From contig NW_026907798.1 of assembly GCF_033807575.1 (NCBI RefSeq), forward strand, positions 62,001 through 126,000: a stretch of 64,000 bases of DNA. The letters are read 5' to 3'. Positions 31,881-43,257 of the stretch are shown piece after piece. The notes below the pieces were generated by a model. That model searched no databases, was not told where the DNA came from, and was given only the letters and a program-made list of their open reading frames with translations. Positions within the stretch are counted from its first letter, which is position 1. Every line of letters begins with the position of its first letter. The stretch comes from Cydia pomonella (Eukaryota > Arthropoda > Insecta > Lepidoptera > Tortricidae). The translations under genes and the position numbers were made by a program.

Positions 31881-32934
31881 CAACAAAATATTATTTGTTG
31901 ATTAAGGATACCTATTTAGTGGAATAATATTTGAAAGATAATCCTGCTGACCACAGAGTGCCAACTTTCTTCGAACTTTTTAATACAGATGGTCAAAAGT
32001 AGAATATAAATAAATCTTCTTGTAGATATTTGTCATTTCTGAAGAAACGAAATTGTAACCATTTTGGCATACGTGAAACAACCTAGCGAATATTTAACAC
32101 TACATTCATAGCGCATTTCAACAAGTTTTCTAGCCAACCACAGTCGCAGTTGTAAAATCCATCCTTCACACGGACATAAACCTAAGTGCAAGTGTCGCTT
32201 ACGGTTTTATAAACATAACTCCAATACAAAATGCGAAGCTTCGAGTTGTAAGCGCCAAAGACAATAAGGTCTAATTTTCTTTGAAACACATGGAGATACG
32301 ACTTTTTGCTTCAACATCGTTTAATCTCACCTTCGAATAGGTTGATGTGTGCTGATAAGCAATTTTATTCATAAACACGCCTATAACTGCGTGAGTTTGA
32401 CAGCTAGTAGGACTTAATTTCGAGTTTCATATCAACTACGAATAATCGTAGGCCAGGTTATACTGGTCCTAAAGCGTATCACCGGATAGTTTTGTGAGTT
32501 ATAGTCAAGGTTATCAACATTATTTAGTTTAGATCCTAAAGGTCATAAGAAACGTAACCTTTAAGCATAATAAGCTATTTTGGTATTTGTATTTGTTTGA
32601 GTGAGAATCGATATTTTGCATGACAATCACAGCTGACATGTTGGGAATGTGAGGATTTTTTTTTGTAATTTTTATAGTGGTATAGAAAGGTGTTAAATTT
32701 TATGGGAAAAATGTTTGTTTAACTGACATATTTAAAACATTTGTAAAATTATAATTTAATCAAAAATCATCTGAGACAAAACTGGAACGGTTGTGTGATA
32801 AATGTAGGGTTTGCAAGATTCGAAATGTATGAATTTATCAGGATCCACTGATCTTCCCATACAGTTCAGATCCGTCGTGCAACCCTTGATAAACGATAAT
32901 CTTTAAAGATTTAAATTTTTTGTATACTTACATC
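31881..32934. other. AT-rich, nothing recognised
   Basis: No gene or repeat boundary could be supported. Confidence 0.35.
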
Positions 32935-33060
32935 ATCATATCATTTATCGCCGACCGCTGAGCATAGGCCTCTCTTCTCCCGGCTCTGAGCTAATCTCAT
33001 CCAGAAGTGACCCGCAATCTTCCACACTTACATAGGTATCGGCAACAGAGTTGAGGTCAA
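32935..33060 (-). repeat. Decayed RTE-like LINE 3' end
   Basis: CATCATCATATC at the left (a reversed ATG-repeat tail), then CCGACCGCTGAGCATAGGCC TCTC reversed as GAGAGGCCTATGCTCAGC, resembles the common REAFA.. C-terminal codons of RTE elements. The coding part is too decayed to translate. Confidence 0.45.
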
Positions 33061-33173
33061 GCACACAAGAACAATATGTTATGTCATGTTACGATAAAAT
33101 GATAAAATTAGCTCTCTTTTTCGGTACCTATGTCAAGTTCATTTTGATTTGTTGCGTGTTGGTGCGTACAGTA

Positions 33174-33362
33174 CCCCTAGTGTAAATTTAGTCGATAGCG
33201 AAACGTGACGTACGCGTTTGCGTTATATAAGTCTCATTTTTTATGGGTTTTTAAACAGCGCGCCAAGCGGGACGTTTTGGAAAGTCAAAAATCTCATACA
33301 AAATGACACTTAACACAAACGCGTACGTCACGTTTCGCTGTCGAAAATATTTACACTAGGGG
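33174..33362. mobile_element. Palindromic MITE, family C (copy 2)
   Basis: CCCCTAGTGTAAAT at the left mirrors ATTTACACTAGGGG at the right, with TA on both outer sides (33,172-33,173 and 33,363-33,364). The arms continue through GCGAAACGTGACGTACGCGT. The centre has CAGCGCGCCAAGCGGGACG. It is 189 bp and encodes nothing. Confidence 0.88.
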
Positions 33363-33373
33363 TACTGATCGTA

Positions 33374-33572
33374 TACTAGTCGACTAATCAAGTTCAATAT
33401 TCCCACACTAGAAGCTCGCCGTGAGATGAGTGGCTTTTTAAGTTTATACAAAATTATACACTCTAGAATCGATTCGGCAGCACTATTATCATCCATTACC
33501 TTTAACACACCTAGATTTAGAGGTCGTAACACCAAACTTTTCGCTCTTAGGGCTCTTCGCATGCGGTTTTAG
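33374..33572 (+). pseudogene. LINE ORF2 C-terminal fragment
   Basis: The plus frame reads IKFNIPTLEARREMSGFLSL, YKIIHSRIDSAALLSSITFN and TPRFRGRNTKLFALRALRMR before a stop. The LE.RR....L.L.YKI..., ID...LL..I.F..P..R pattern is that of the region after the RT domain in jockey/CR1-like LINEs. It starts right at the edge of the family C MITE, so the insertion or truncation point is close. No RT motifs or tail are recognised nearby. Confidence 0.48.
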
Positions 33573-34267
33573 TTACATTGCAGACTTTTAAGGATACATC
33601 CAATTTGGTCAACCGATCAAATACCGCAATGTAATGAAACTTGCATGGGAGTTTTCGCACCGTGTAAATGAGCCCTTAGAGTATACAAAAACAATACTTC
33701 ATTCTATAATCCAATTACAAGAATGTGCCGCCAATATAATAGCCGGTGAACATTGCGGTAGGGGCATTGATATTTTTGACCCACATATTGCTAGGTTTAA
33801 GAAATGCTTGGCTGACATCCTTTTCTCCTCCTCTCTCACTGACAGATGACATCAGCTTTGACTTGGTTTTGTCTCATTTGCGATGTTAAATCTTTATAAT
33901 GTAAAGTTTTAAAGTATATTAGATATCACTCTGTTATAGTGTAATGTTTAGATAGTTATTTTATTTGTTGATATGGTGTTAAATGAATTTGTAACATTTG
34001 CGCTTACTTGTAAAGCATGCAGTGTACACTTGTTTTGGATCTCGTGCTAGATTCCAAGCCATGATATGCCATTGTATGTTTCATGATAATGTACGACTTC
34101 TGTTAAGTGTACCCAATTAAGTAAAAAAAAAAGTCTTAGTTAAGTGTAAGTTAAGTTACAATGTTGACTAAACATTTTCTTCAATGAATTTGGCTAATAT
34201 ATATACAGGTATAAAGATTTTAAAGATGGATTCCGTTCATTTTAGTTTCGGACTTTACCGTTCCGTA
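33573..34267. other. Unassigned, possibly LINE 3' region
   Basis: A 71-codon plus frame at 33,634-33,849 is followed by AT-rich 3'-UTR-like sequence ending in an A run at about 34,123. I do not recognise the frame and call no gene. Confidence 0.3.
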
Positions 34268-34452
34268 CCCCTAGTGTAAATAATTTCGATTTCGAAACGT
34301 GACGTACGCGTTTGCGTTAAGTCTCATTTTGTATGGGTTTTTGAACAGCGCGCCAAGCGGGACGTTTTGGAAAGTCAAAATTCTCATACAAAATGACACT
34401 TAACGCAAACGCGTACGTCACGTTTCGCTGTCGAAAATATTTATACTAGGGG
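34268..34452. mobile_element. Palindromic MITE, family C (copy 3)
   Basis: CCCCTAGTGTAAAT and ATTTATACTAGGGG at the ends, TA on both sides (34,266-34,267 and 34,453-34,454), and the core ACGTGACGTACGCGTTTGCG with its mirror. It lies about 0.9 kb from copy 2 in the same orientation and is highly similar to it. Confidence 0.88.
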
Positions 34453-34454
34453 TA

Positions 34455-36464
34455 CAGGTTAGTCAAAAACACTGTAAGTATATATGTAGAACGTTTACAT
34501 GTTACATAACATCATTGAAACTAAGCAAATTACCTTTTATCAGTATCAGTCACTAAATAAATACAACAAATCATTGTAACTACAATTGCATCACGAACAA
34601 ATATCTCCTTATAATGGGCTTCTATAAATCAAGTCAATGGACTTATCTTATCGGAGAGTTTGCTCCAGTGAACTTTAGGGACCTTATATTTCACAATGTG
34701 GACAGGAATGTACTTTGCGTCGTGTAATTGAAATGTGAATGCATTTCTTATGACGTATATCGTGCAGTGACATTTAAATAAATGATAATTGATAGTAAAA
34801 ATACGTGAAGTATGACAATTATGCATTGATAAGATAGATGATAACTTGATAAGATTTAATAGATAAATATTATTATCGTAGGTAGGTACGGATCAATACT
34901 ATAAAATTGAGCTAACAATAAGTACGAAATGTTTTTTCACACAAGCTCTATTGATTGTTTCAAAACTGATGAGATTGTTGCATAAAAATCCACATGTGTG
35001 GCAAAGAAGTTAGATGCAAATTTTGAGTTTGTGGTTAAATTTTGGAATCTTTCGCTTGCTCGGGTAAAACAAAAAAACTTTTTTTTGTTTTCCAACTTTA
35101 GCGGCATATAATTTGGATGCATTTTTGCGATAAATTTAGCAGCCGATACATTTACTATAATTATTAAAAAGTTAATGATGCCATCTTAACAATTCCAAGC
35201 TACCACATGTTGCTGTAGTTAAATAAGTTTTTGGCAAAAATTAAATTTTTGGTACAAGCTTTTATCACTGACTCACATCACAGGCAACTAATACTCATTG
35301 AGACAATTCTAAAAACCCCAAACTCAATTAGGTTGCGTTGTTTTATCACAGAGTTCCTATGTCCACTTCCTGTCTCCATAATCGATCAGCTCGATGGTAC
35401 CATTATATTACATTGCCACCCGACTTACATATATATGCAAACGTTCAGCTTTATCAGAAACCGGGAAGTGGGTCAAATATTTTAACTTGAATTACATTGC
35501 AAATTAAATAAAAGCTTTTAAAAAGGGAAGAACTTCTTATATATTTTAACGTAAATTTTAAAAATTATTCCGGATTAAAATTAAGTGACTTATAGTTCAA
35601 ATAACGAGTAAAAATTATAAAAGTTTACCAATACGATTCAATCATATTACTCCAAAGTGTGTATAATTGTATAGGTACGTAAAAAGTATTCAATAAAACT
35701 TCTTCCACGTCAGCGTAAGACCCCTCGTTTCCCGTACATTAAAATTTACAGCCCGAAATGTCATAAATAATTATTACCGAACACCCTTCTGTCATAATCA
35801 TAAAAGTAGAAAAGAACCGCCATCGACAGCTTAAAGCATTGTCGGTTTTATTAGTACATTGTCGCTTATCTGTGGTATTGTTCAGTTTTGAATTGAGGTG
35901 TCGGAGATTCTTATTGCCGATTTCTTATTAGTGAGTACAAATAAAATTATATCAAGCTGATTTTTGCTAGAAATAAGGGAAGACAAGCAGTATTTCTTTA
36001 GTATGATTTAGGTAAACGGTAACTATATCGATCTCGGCCTAAGGGATATTAAGTAAGTCTCACGACAGTTTAAATTAAAATTGATGACTGTTAAAGTGTT
36101 AACTTCTCGACAATAAGGACTAGATTGTGTTCAAATAGTATCAAATTATTTCAATACTAGTTAAGTAATAAAAACTCTGAGGTGCTTTAGACAGTTCTAA
36201 GTTAGATTTAGTATTACATAATGACCCGCATAAATATGTACCAATTTTATCTCGCCCTTGGTGATGTTGTCCTAACAAATAGCAGGAGGCCGTGACATCA
36301 TACTATGTACATATGTACCTTTGTAATTACGAATCATGTACACTAGAGGTGACTAAACATACATAGATAATTTTGTCTAAATTCAGCGTAATATTGGTAC
36401 TAACCAACCCACTAGAGGCTGAACATTCTATTAACAACTAACTTTAAGCTTTAGGCCTCGCAAT
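34455..36464. other. AT-rich, nothing firmly recognised
   Basis: At 35,889 GTTCAGTTTTGAATTGAGG has an initiator-like TCAGTT, and TTA|GTGAGTAC near 35,930 could be a splice donor. That would give a tiny leader exon 7 kb upstream of the coding exon. This is speculative and I do not list it separately. Confidence 0.3.
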
Positions 36465-36560
36465 CGCGAACCCTTATGACTTCGCCATTTTAAAGAGTTT
36501 CCTAAAACTGAATTAGCGAAACAATCCCTATTTATTTATTGAACCTGCTCACAAAATTTC
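36465..36560 (+). repeat. Retroelement 3' region, family E fragment
   Basis: ACTTCGCCATTTTAAAGAG, CTGAATTAGCGAAAC and CTCACAAAATTTCACGGGCT align in order with 49,343-49,460. Strongly decayed. Confidence 0.4.
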
Positions 36561-36984
36561 ACGGGCTTAAGAAATGCGATTATACATATATTATTACAGG
36601 GGGACATAGGTACCCAATCTGAAACGGAGACAGAGTAATTTTAATCAGCCTCTTCAATCGGCAGAATAGTTCATTTGATGGTATTTTTGGACCACGCCTG
36701 CTCCTCATGCTGAAATGTTGACACGCCTTAATGTATACGCGAGTGATTACAAATACATCAAGGCCTGCCCAATCATTCGTATAATCCATTGCATTGAGGT
36801 CGAAGAATCAATTGTTTATTATGAAACGATTTTTTAGTTCAATTTACGTTTTGTGAGCGGAAAAAACTAAGTGTATAAAATATTATCAACTTGTTATCTG
36901 GCTTATAAGAAAATACATAAATTTTACGTATTGTTTAAATAAACTAACTGATATGAATTATGTTGATACCATTTGTTGAAAAAT

Positions 36985-37135
36985 AAATAGGTCAACGAGC
37001 TCAACGAGGGGGGTGGGGTTAGGGTCGGCAACGCGCATGTAACTCCTCTGGAGTTGCAGGTGTACATAGGCTACGGAGACTGCTTACCATCAGGCAGGCC
37101 GTATGCTTGTTTGCCACCGACGTAGTATAAAAAAA
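36985..37135 (+). repeat. Retroelement 3' tail, family B (copy 4)
   Basis: GTCAACGAGCTCAACGAGGGG, GGTCGGCAACGCGCATGTAA, CATAGGCTACGGAGACTGCT, TACCATCAGGCAGGCCG and TATGCTTGTTTGCCACCGAC, then TATAAAAAAAA. This is the clearest of the four copies and has an A tail, so it marks the 3' end orientation of the family. Confidence 0.6.
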
Positions 37136-37179
37136 AAGGTCGTGTTGCTTTCTATGATTTTTGTATGCACAGAGCATTG

Positions 37180-37335
37180 GTATTAATAGCCTATCTTGTG
37201 TTCCACTGCTGAGCAAAGGCCTCCCGTTTCTTCTGCCCCTCATCACAATTTGGTGCATGCTCAGTCGCTGTAAAAAGCGTTGAGGTCATCCCGCCATTCT
37301 CTCTGGCTCTTTTTTGGTCTGCCTCTGCCCCGGCT
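37180..37335 (-). pseudogene. RTE-like LINE ORF2 C-terminus, frameshifted
   Basis: Reversed, one frame gives GRGRPKK.QREWRDDLNAF and another gives KKREAFAQQWNTR before a stop. These are the GRP..W.DD and EAF.QQW pieces that end RTE-type ORF2 proteins, so at least one frameshift separates them. Only the last 50 codons are present. Confidence 0.55.
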
Positions 37336-37884
37336 AATCAAATCTAAAATGCGTTAAAAATCACATTGCGTATGACTATTAATTATACTACTCTAATTTA
37401 GCTGCGAAAACGAAAAATTAAATAACACAATATCAATATCAGAACTCAATAACGTTAATCTAACTACCGTTACTTCAATCTCAATATGATTTATGAAAGC
37501 ATAATCATTTTAAAATGTATGACGAAACGGACGGCCTAAGAGGCCGGTTCAGATTTACGAATTTGTTATTGTCTCTTCTTGTTTTGATACGGTCTTGGGG
37601 TCGTGTCATCGGGCATATTAAGTGCATCATTTAATGTGAGTAAAATGCCTTGTGAGACAACCTTGGAGAACGACTGTCCCCTGTTTTAACACGTTGTTTA
37701 TAAATATTTCGTAAAATTTTCCTGAGGTCCACCCGCCATTTTAACACTCACTTGTCACCATATCTGATAAAATACTAAACACCAACGTCACCAACACGCA
37801 CCACACTTTTACATAATCCATACTACGAGACTTATTATTATTTAATAGGCAAGCTATATTTTATTTTATTTTTGTATGTTTATT
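37336..37884. other. Nothing recognised
   Basis: No gene seen; ends in T-rich sequence. Confidence 0.35.
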
Positions 37885-38120
37885 TTTTTAATCTGTTCGT
37901 GATCTGGGTTCTAGCAGAATGATCAGTGCTTCACCCGAAAGAGTGGAGCGTATTACTGAGCCAGAACCCTCTGTTTTACTGCAAACCTACCTACGTTTTA
38001 TTGATGTTTTTTGTTATTTATTTTATTTTGGTGTTGCTATTGTTTCTATTATTTCTTGTTTATATGTGTGTATTGTGGCAAGCGAATAGATGGTTTATCT
38101 ATCAATCTATCTATCTAACA
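37885..38120 (+). repeat. LINE 3' region ending in (TATC)n
   Basis: GATCTGGGTTCTAGCAGAAT, GTGGAGCGTATTACTGAGCC, AACCTACCTACGTTTTATTG, a T-rich stretch and GGCAAGCGAATAGATGG end in TATCTATCAATCTATCTATC. This is a typical LINE 3' untranslated end with a microsatellite tail. The 144-codon ORF across it is hydrophobic only because of the T-rich sequence and is not a membrane protein. Confidence 0.5.
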
Positions 38121-38173
38121 TTGATAATTCCCTGTACATTGCTGCTCCAACAAGTAAAAATGGACGCTATGTA

Positions 38174-38284
38174 CGGCCCAGGTGCGCAAATATATCTGAA
38201 CACGCACACTAACATTTCGACTATAGAGGCGTGTTCAGATATTTGTGAACAGCTTAGCCGCTCCGATATACCTGATGGCGACTG
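38174..38284. mobile_element. Foldback MITE with TA duplication
   Basis: AAATATATCTGAACACGC mirrors GCGTGTTCAGATATTTGTG. TA flanks both ends (38,172-38,173 and 38,285-38,286). The left arm is shorter than the right, which continues AGCTTAGCCGCTCCGATATA. Confidence 0.6.
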
Positions 38285-38286
38285 TA

Positions 38287-39799
38287 CCTACCGTCATACA
38301 GTTTTACTGTATGTACAGGAAATTGTCGGTGTCAGTGTCAGTAAATCATCAAGTTGGTGAAATAGGCGCCTGATTACTTTTCGCCAGGCCAGCAGAGCAT
38401 GGTCATTACTGCAGACTGATGCTCACGGTTGAGATCATATCAAAACAAGATGAAAACCATATCAAAATTTTCAAACAGAATTGGAGTCTTTAAAGAAACT
38501 GGCGGTCCAATACACTATCAATGCACTTAAATCGTCTTTTAATAGAAGGCCAGGAAACGCATACTTATCTGCGTTATAAATAGCATAGATTTATTGGTCC
38601 AGCTTCCTTCCGAGTGCTTTGAAGTTGATACATTCTTGTTAAAGGATTTGTTTATACTGAGAAAGGTCAGTCGCAGTCTGTGTAAAGTTGAGAACCGGAA
38701 TTTCGTTTTGGGGGAACGGATTTTAATTACAAGCTAACATACATTTTAATTAGCATGAAAAACGGGATATTTGTTTTTGAGAGTTGCAGAAATATCGGGT
38801 ATGGTAAATACTCGTACCCCGTTTTACATAGAAAGTAATGATAAGGATTTTGAGTAGTAGCCAGATAGCTACTTACCTACACTTAAAGTTTTGTTAGTGG
38901 ATTTTGTCAGGCGTCGCATGATTTATTTTGCTGCTATCAACTTACGCGACCTTTCCGTAAAGGTTTGTGCACCGAGTCAACATTTCTTGTGCCTTACATT
39001 ACTTTACTTTATAATGTCCTTAGACATAAACGAAAATCACTTTTCTTTTCTCCGTATTCAATACCAGGAATTTCAATATCTGCAAATAATTGTATTCACA
39101 GCAAAAATACATTGTATCCACATTGTATCAGGAGTATGGAGTGTGGAATTAAGAGGAGTGACATCTCTTATGGTAGAACTGTTGCAAAAGTGTCCAGCTG
39201 TCAGCTATAAATAATAGTTCCAAATTTCTCCAGAGTAGCGCTAGAGTAGCTATTAACCTAGGCGCTATTGACAGAGTGAAGTGCGCTGTCTATGATTTGA
39301 TTTTTTTGTTTAAGTATTCTAGGTGTGGTTTTTTGATAACACTTTTTGGTACATGGAGATTTATTTCCTGTAATTCTAGACAACCTACTTTTGCCTAAAG
39401 TTGACTTCCAATTAGGCAAAATACATCACAAGATGTCACTACAAAAGACTATAATTTTAAGGCATGAATACAACATTAAGAAGGTTGCATATACCTCGCT
39501 TGTCAAGACTTTATTTAAAATGTTGTTACCTAGCAAATGTTACTTACTGTCAGACGTACGTCACATCATTACTTATATGTCAATTTTAAAGAGTATCCGG
39601 GAGCGAACTGTTTACGGAGCTACAGAACAAGGCGAAATTACCCAAAATTCTACTAATGTGCAAGACGTTAAACACTTTACCTCCGAAATATTTTGAATTC
39701 ATGTCCAGTTAGCTGTTAATGTCAAAGAAGGAACGCTCATTTGAGAACCTGGCAAGTCAGTTATGTGAACACGAAAGAGGTCTACTACACAAAGATCAA
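38287..39799. other. No gene firmly supported
   Basis: A 116-codon plus frame at 39,346-39,696 is the longest here. It has even composition but no domain, signal peptide or splice context I can recognise. Two overlapping frames at 38,891-39,214 are also unassigned. Confidence 0.3.
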
Positions 39800-39892
39800 C
39801 AATGCTAAAAAGAAGTTTAGATAACAAGCGGACCACAGGCTCCCATGAGCCGCGGCAAAATGCCGGGACAACGCGAGGAAGAAGATTAGGTA
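39800..39892 (+). mobile_element. SINE family H 3' fragment
   Basis: AAGCGGACCACAGGCTCCCA, TGAGCCGCGGCAAAATGCCG and GGACAACGCGAGGAAGAAGA match the 3' body of the SINEs at 19,045 and 53,317. The head and middle are absent. Confidence 0.65.
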
Positions 39893-40029
39893 TGGTATAT
39901 AGGAAGAATTCTATGGCAACACCAACATATCCTTCAACGTGTCCTTCTTATCTTATCATACGGTTTCGGATTACACTTCGACCCATCGGGATGTTTTATA
40001 TAATCGTTACTTCAAGAGCTACCTTGTAC

Positions 40030-40250
40030 CTACTCAAGAGCTCTTTCGACGATCTTCATGTGTCGGATGATGGAGCACAAGGGCAGCTCACTTTTAATTT
40101 CTTCGGTTCCAGATAGCTTGCACCAAAAACTTTCATTCTCTGTCTGACGAGGGCGTGACATTCACACATTTGTCTTACTGTCTCTTCCTCTTCGCCACAC
40201 ATTCGTCATTAGATGGTGTCAGAGTGTCCCATCTTGGCTAAGACTCCTTG
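40030..40250 (-). pseudogene. Retrotransposon ORF2 zinc-finger/C-terminal fragment
   Basis: Reversed, one frame reads MCGEEEETVRQMCECHALVR then QRMKVFGASYLEP. After a frameshift near 40,100, another reads EEIKSELPLCSIIRHMKIVE then RALE and a stop. The CGEEEET...C.C.AL...R pattern is the cysteine module that follows the RNase H region in jockey/R1-like LINEs. A stop also interrupts the stretch before the cysteines. The 3' non-coding part probably continues toward 39,893. Confidence 0.6.
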
Positions 40251-40267
40251 ACTCTATTTTTTTTTAT

Positions 40268-40755
40268 ACTTAAACAAAAACAACCTAAGACTTCGTTGGA
40301 GACTTGTAAAGTGCTATGTACTATCAGTGCTCTTCCACGGCTGCGAAACTTGGACTCTGAATAAAGCGACGGAAAAGAAAATAGACGCATTCGAAATGTG
40401 GCTATATAGGCGCATGCTAAAAATATCCTGGACCGATAGAGTTACGAATGTGGAAGTACTAAAAAGAATGGAGAAAAAGTTGGAGGTTTTGGTTACGGTG
40501 AAAAAAAGGAAAATATCTTATTTTGGACATATATACAGAAATGACAAATATAATATACTACAACTAATATTGGAAGGAAAAATTGATGGCAAGAGGGGAA
40601 GGGGAAGAAGGAGGTTCATCTGGCTTGACAATATTAAGAAATGGACGAACGTGAATAACGCAGCCATACTGGCAAGAATGGCCAAGAGCAGAAGAGAGAT
40701 GGCAAAGGTGGTCGCCGACGTCCGTTAGGGCATGGCAAATAAAGAAGAAGAAACA
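40268..40755 (+). pseudogene. RTE-like LINE ORF2 C-terminal half, truncated
   Basis: An open frame of about 150 codons reads LRLRWRLVKCYVLSVLFHGC, ETWTLNKATEKKIDAFEMWL, YRRMLKISWTDRVTNVEVL and GKRGRGRRRFIWLDNIKKW before a stop at 40,728. Y.S.LL.GCETWTL, AFE.W..RR.L.I.W.D..TN..VL and GRGR...W.DN are the hallmark order downstream of the RT domain in RTE/BovB-type elements. The RT catalytic part is missing through 5' truncation. AAAGAAGAAGAAAC after the stop is the simple-repeat tail. The frame itself is intact, so the insertion is not very old. Confidence 0.8.
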
Positions 40756-41447
40756 CAAACACTTTTAGAACCGAACCATTCCTACAGTCTATAAAATAGC
40801 TAAAAACTATCACAATACATTCCAACCCGGTTGTTGTGAGAGTGACCTAATACATTTTAGTACCTAACTTGGTTCCTAAGTGATAGTCTAATAGGTCAAC
40901 TGCTCACGTCTAGATGATAAGGCACGACAGTAAGTATAAACAGGTTTCTAAATATATTTCCTGAACATGTATGTCATCTTAGGAAATCTTGAGTTTTGAA
41001 AACCTACATATTTAAGGGCCAGTTTTACCACAGATGACGGATTGATTAACTTCACTCAAGCTGAATTAATGCAGTATAAAATTTATTGCAGAGAAGCTCG
41101 TCATTGGCTTGTCAGAGGACTCTTCAAGAACTCTTCATTGTATTTGTATACGTACGTCGTTCCAACAAAGTTAGAAAGGAAGAACTTCACTCCTGCTTTA
41201 CCGACTTTCTCTAAGTGGAGTATATGTACAAATGTAAGAGTTAAGCGATGAAAGAGCGCGTAGACGGTTTTCCCTTATAGATGGTCTTCTCCACATTGAC
41301 CTTCATAATAATAGTTACCATGAGTTGTTCATTTTTCTTTTGTAAAAATATGTACTATGCTTGTCCCGTTCTGTAGTTACACCAATGTGCCTAAAAACTT
41401 CGATCTCTAACCACACCAATATAGAGTAAGGTATAAGTATAACTATA
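40756..41447. other. Nothing recognised
   Basis: No gene or repeat supported. Confidence 0.35.
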
Positions 41448-41590
41448 ATATCGTCAGGTGACATGAAAAACTCACTAATTACTAAAAAATAATTAAACAA
41501 AAATCAACCTTTTTCTAATAGTAATATGGTTCATTATGGCTATGAACTGGTGGTGGTAATTAGTGAGTTTTGCTTATCACCTGAGGATAT
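41448..41590. mobile_element. MITE with long inverted repeats
   Basis: ATATCGTCAGGTGACATGAA..AAACTCACTAATTAC at the left mirrors GTAATTAGTGAGTTTTGC..TTATCACCTGAGGATAT at the right with a few mismatches over about 35 bp. Confidence 0.7.
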
Positions 41591-41841
41591 ATGTTTCGTC
41601 ACGTCACGTTGGAATAAATTGCTTCATAATAACAAAAACGTAAAATAATAATTCCAATACCGTTTCATGTTAACCCTTCGTTTATAGTCCAGTTAAGTTG
41701 TAAAATGCATCCAAGTGACCGAGCAAGTTCGCGAAATGGCTCTTTTTATTACATACTTTGCTTTATAAGAGGGGCGCCATTAAAATGATTCTGAGGGCAT
41801 AAAATGATGGAAAAGGCCCAAGGAATTTCCAAAGAAAACTA

Positions 41842-42226
41842 GGGTTGCCAACCTTAGTGCATAAATTTGCGGTACATTTTCCATCAAATTGCGGGACTTG
41901 GGTATAAAATGCGGAACACCTTCACCCAGCCTAACTGGGTAAGGTAAATTGGCCGTCAACGTATGGAAAAGGCAACGTGTGAAAAATTAACTATCTAAGC
42001 TGGGTAGTGCCAAGCTAACGAGTGTTTCCGCGAGGTATAGGAGTATTTAAATTAGAATCACGCGCTCTTTACTTATAATTGAACGTTCGTTTCAGTGTTT
42101 TGTAATCTAGTCTAGCCTGAAAACGGCACAATCGGCGTCCCGCGCGGTCCGTTTGCGGGGTGCATACTCTAGGGCTCCAGAAACGGGACGTCCCGCAATT
42201 GGCACAAGCGGGACTGTTGGCAACCC
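41842..42226. mobile_element. Candidate MITE with GGGTTGCCAAC ends
   Basis: The 11-bp termini GGGTTGCCAAC are exact inverted repeats with TA on both sides (41,840-41,841 and 42,227-42,228). Inside, GCGGGAC/GTCCCGC motifs recur. The rest pairs weakly, so chance remains possible. Confidence 0.5.
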
Positions 42227-42377
42227 TACTTAAGACGTGTAAAAGATATTGTTTGGAAATTACTTACCTGTGCATCTTGCAATCACTGGCTGTATGTATT
42301 GTTCCAGTGGACGATTTTCGAAACGGATCAAAATATGTCGAGCGAAATTAACTAAAATCATCATTTAAATATCCCAG

Positions 42378-42470
42378 GGTGCCAGATGCCAATCGTTTGC
42401 GCGATAGAGTGATAGAGAGATACCGTTTCGTTCGCTAAGGTTGAAACGATTGGGATCTTGGCTAGGCTCT
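42378..42470. mobile_element. MITE family F (copy 3)
   Basis: GGTGCCAGATGCCAATCGTT and the mirrored AAACGATTGGGATCTTGGCT match the termini of the copy at 8,186-8,328. The centre is shortened. Confidence 0.5.
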
Positions 42471-42773
42471 CAGGTGCATGATCGTATTGTATCGATACAA
42501 ACTCTTATTAAGTAGTCTTGTTACCTACTTTTGTGTGGTTCTTGGCAGCGTATAGAAGTAAATTTTCATACCTTTAATGTGAAAGCATTTTATATCCTTT
42601 AACTCCTGTAAGGCACTTTACATTACATAGTGTATTGAAACCATATTATAGGTCTCAGGTTTTATTCAATAGCTGCTAGATTTTACAGGGGTCTACCCGG
42701 ATATTTACATCCATGGGTTCAATGCGCTTTATCTAGAATTATAGGAAGAAAAATAAAGTAAAAGGGTTCAGAA

Positions 42774-42896
42774 ACCTTGCAACAAATCGCATGCGATTTT
42801 CGACACATTGAACATTGCGTTATTTTATCGATCGATTGACTGCACCTATCTACGGCCGCAAAACTAGCGAAAATTTTATTGGAATTGTTGCAAGGT
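42774..42896. mobile_element. Candidate MITE with ACCTTGCAACAA ends
   Basis: ACCTTGCAACAA and TTGTTGCAAGGT are exact inverted repeats 123 bp apart. GATTTTCG and CGAAAATT inside also pair. No target duplication is clear. Confidence 0.5.
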
Positions 42897-43257
42897 CTTT
42901 ATAGCCCTACGGATGCAATTTCATCATGGATGCAATTATAACTATGAGCATATAAAATTTGTCATTGCTGTTTAATTAGAATTATATTAGGTCATACGCG
43001 TACGCAATCCCACCGCTAATTACGGCACATAATCCATGTCGTATATTATTATTTATATTTAAATTGTAGTGTTTTCTATTAAGACAAAATGTAATAATAC
43101 TTATTTATAATTTACAATGATATCAACACAAAATGCACAGTTGAGGTAATACGAGTAGGTAACAATAAAATGAAACAGAACGTATATAAATGTTGTATTT
43201 GTTTATTATATTTCTCAATTGAAAAATTATACTCATATTTCTTTTTTTTTTTTACAG

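Noticed and set aside
35889..35935. TCAGTT initiator with a nearby GTGAGT donor as a possible first exon
   Set aside because: The motif pair is short and common; no CpG rise or leader-like sequence supports it beyond a mention.
37926..38360. 144-codon ORF with a strongly hydrophobic segment, looking like a membrane protein
   Set aside because: The hydrophobic part is the T-rich LINE 3' end and its TATC tail, and the rest is a foldback MITE.
39346..39696. 116-codon plus-strand ORF, possible small gene
   Set aside because: No domain, signal peptide or splice context, and its length is within what AT-rich non-coding DNA gives by chance across 64 kb.
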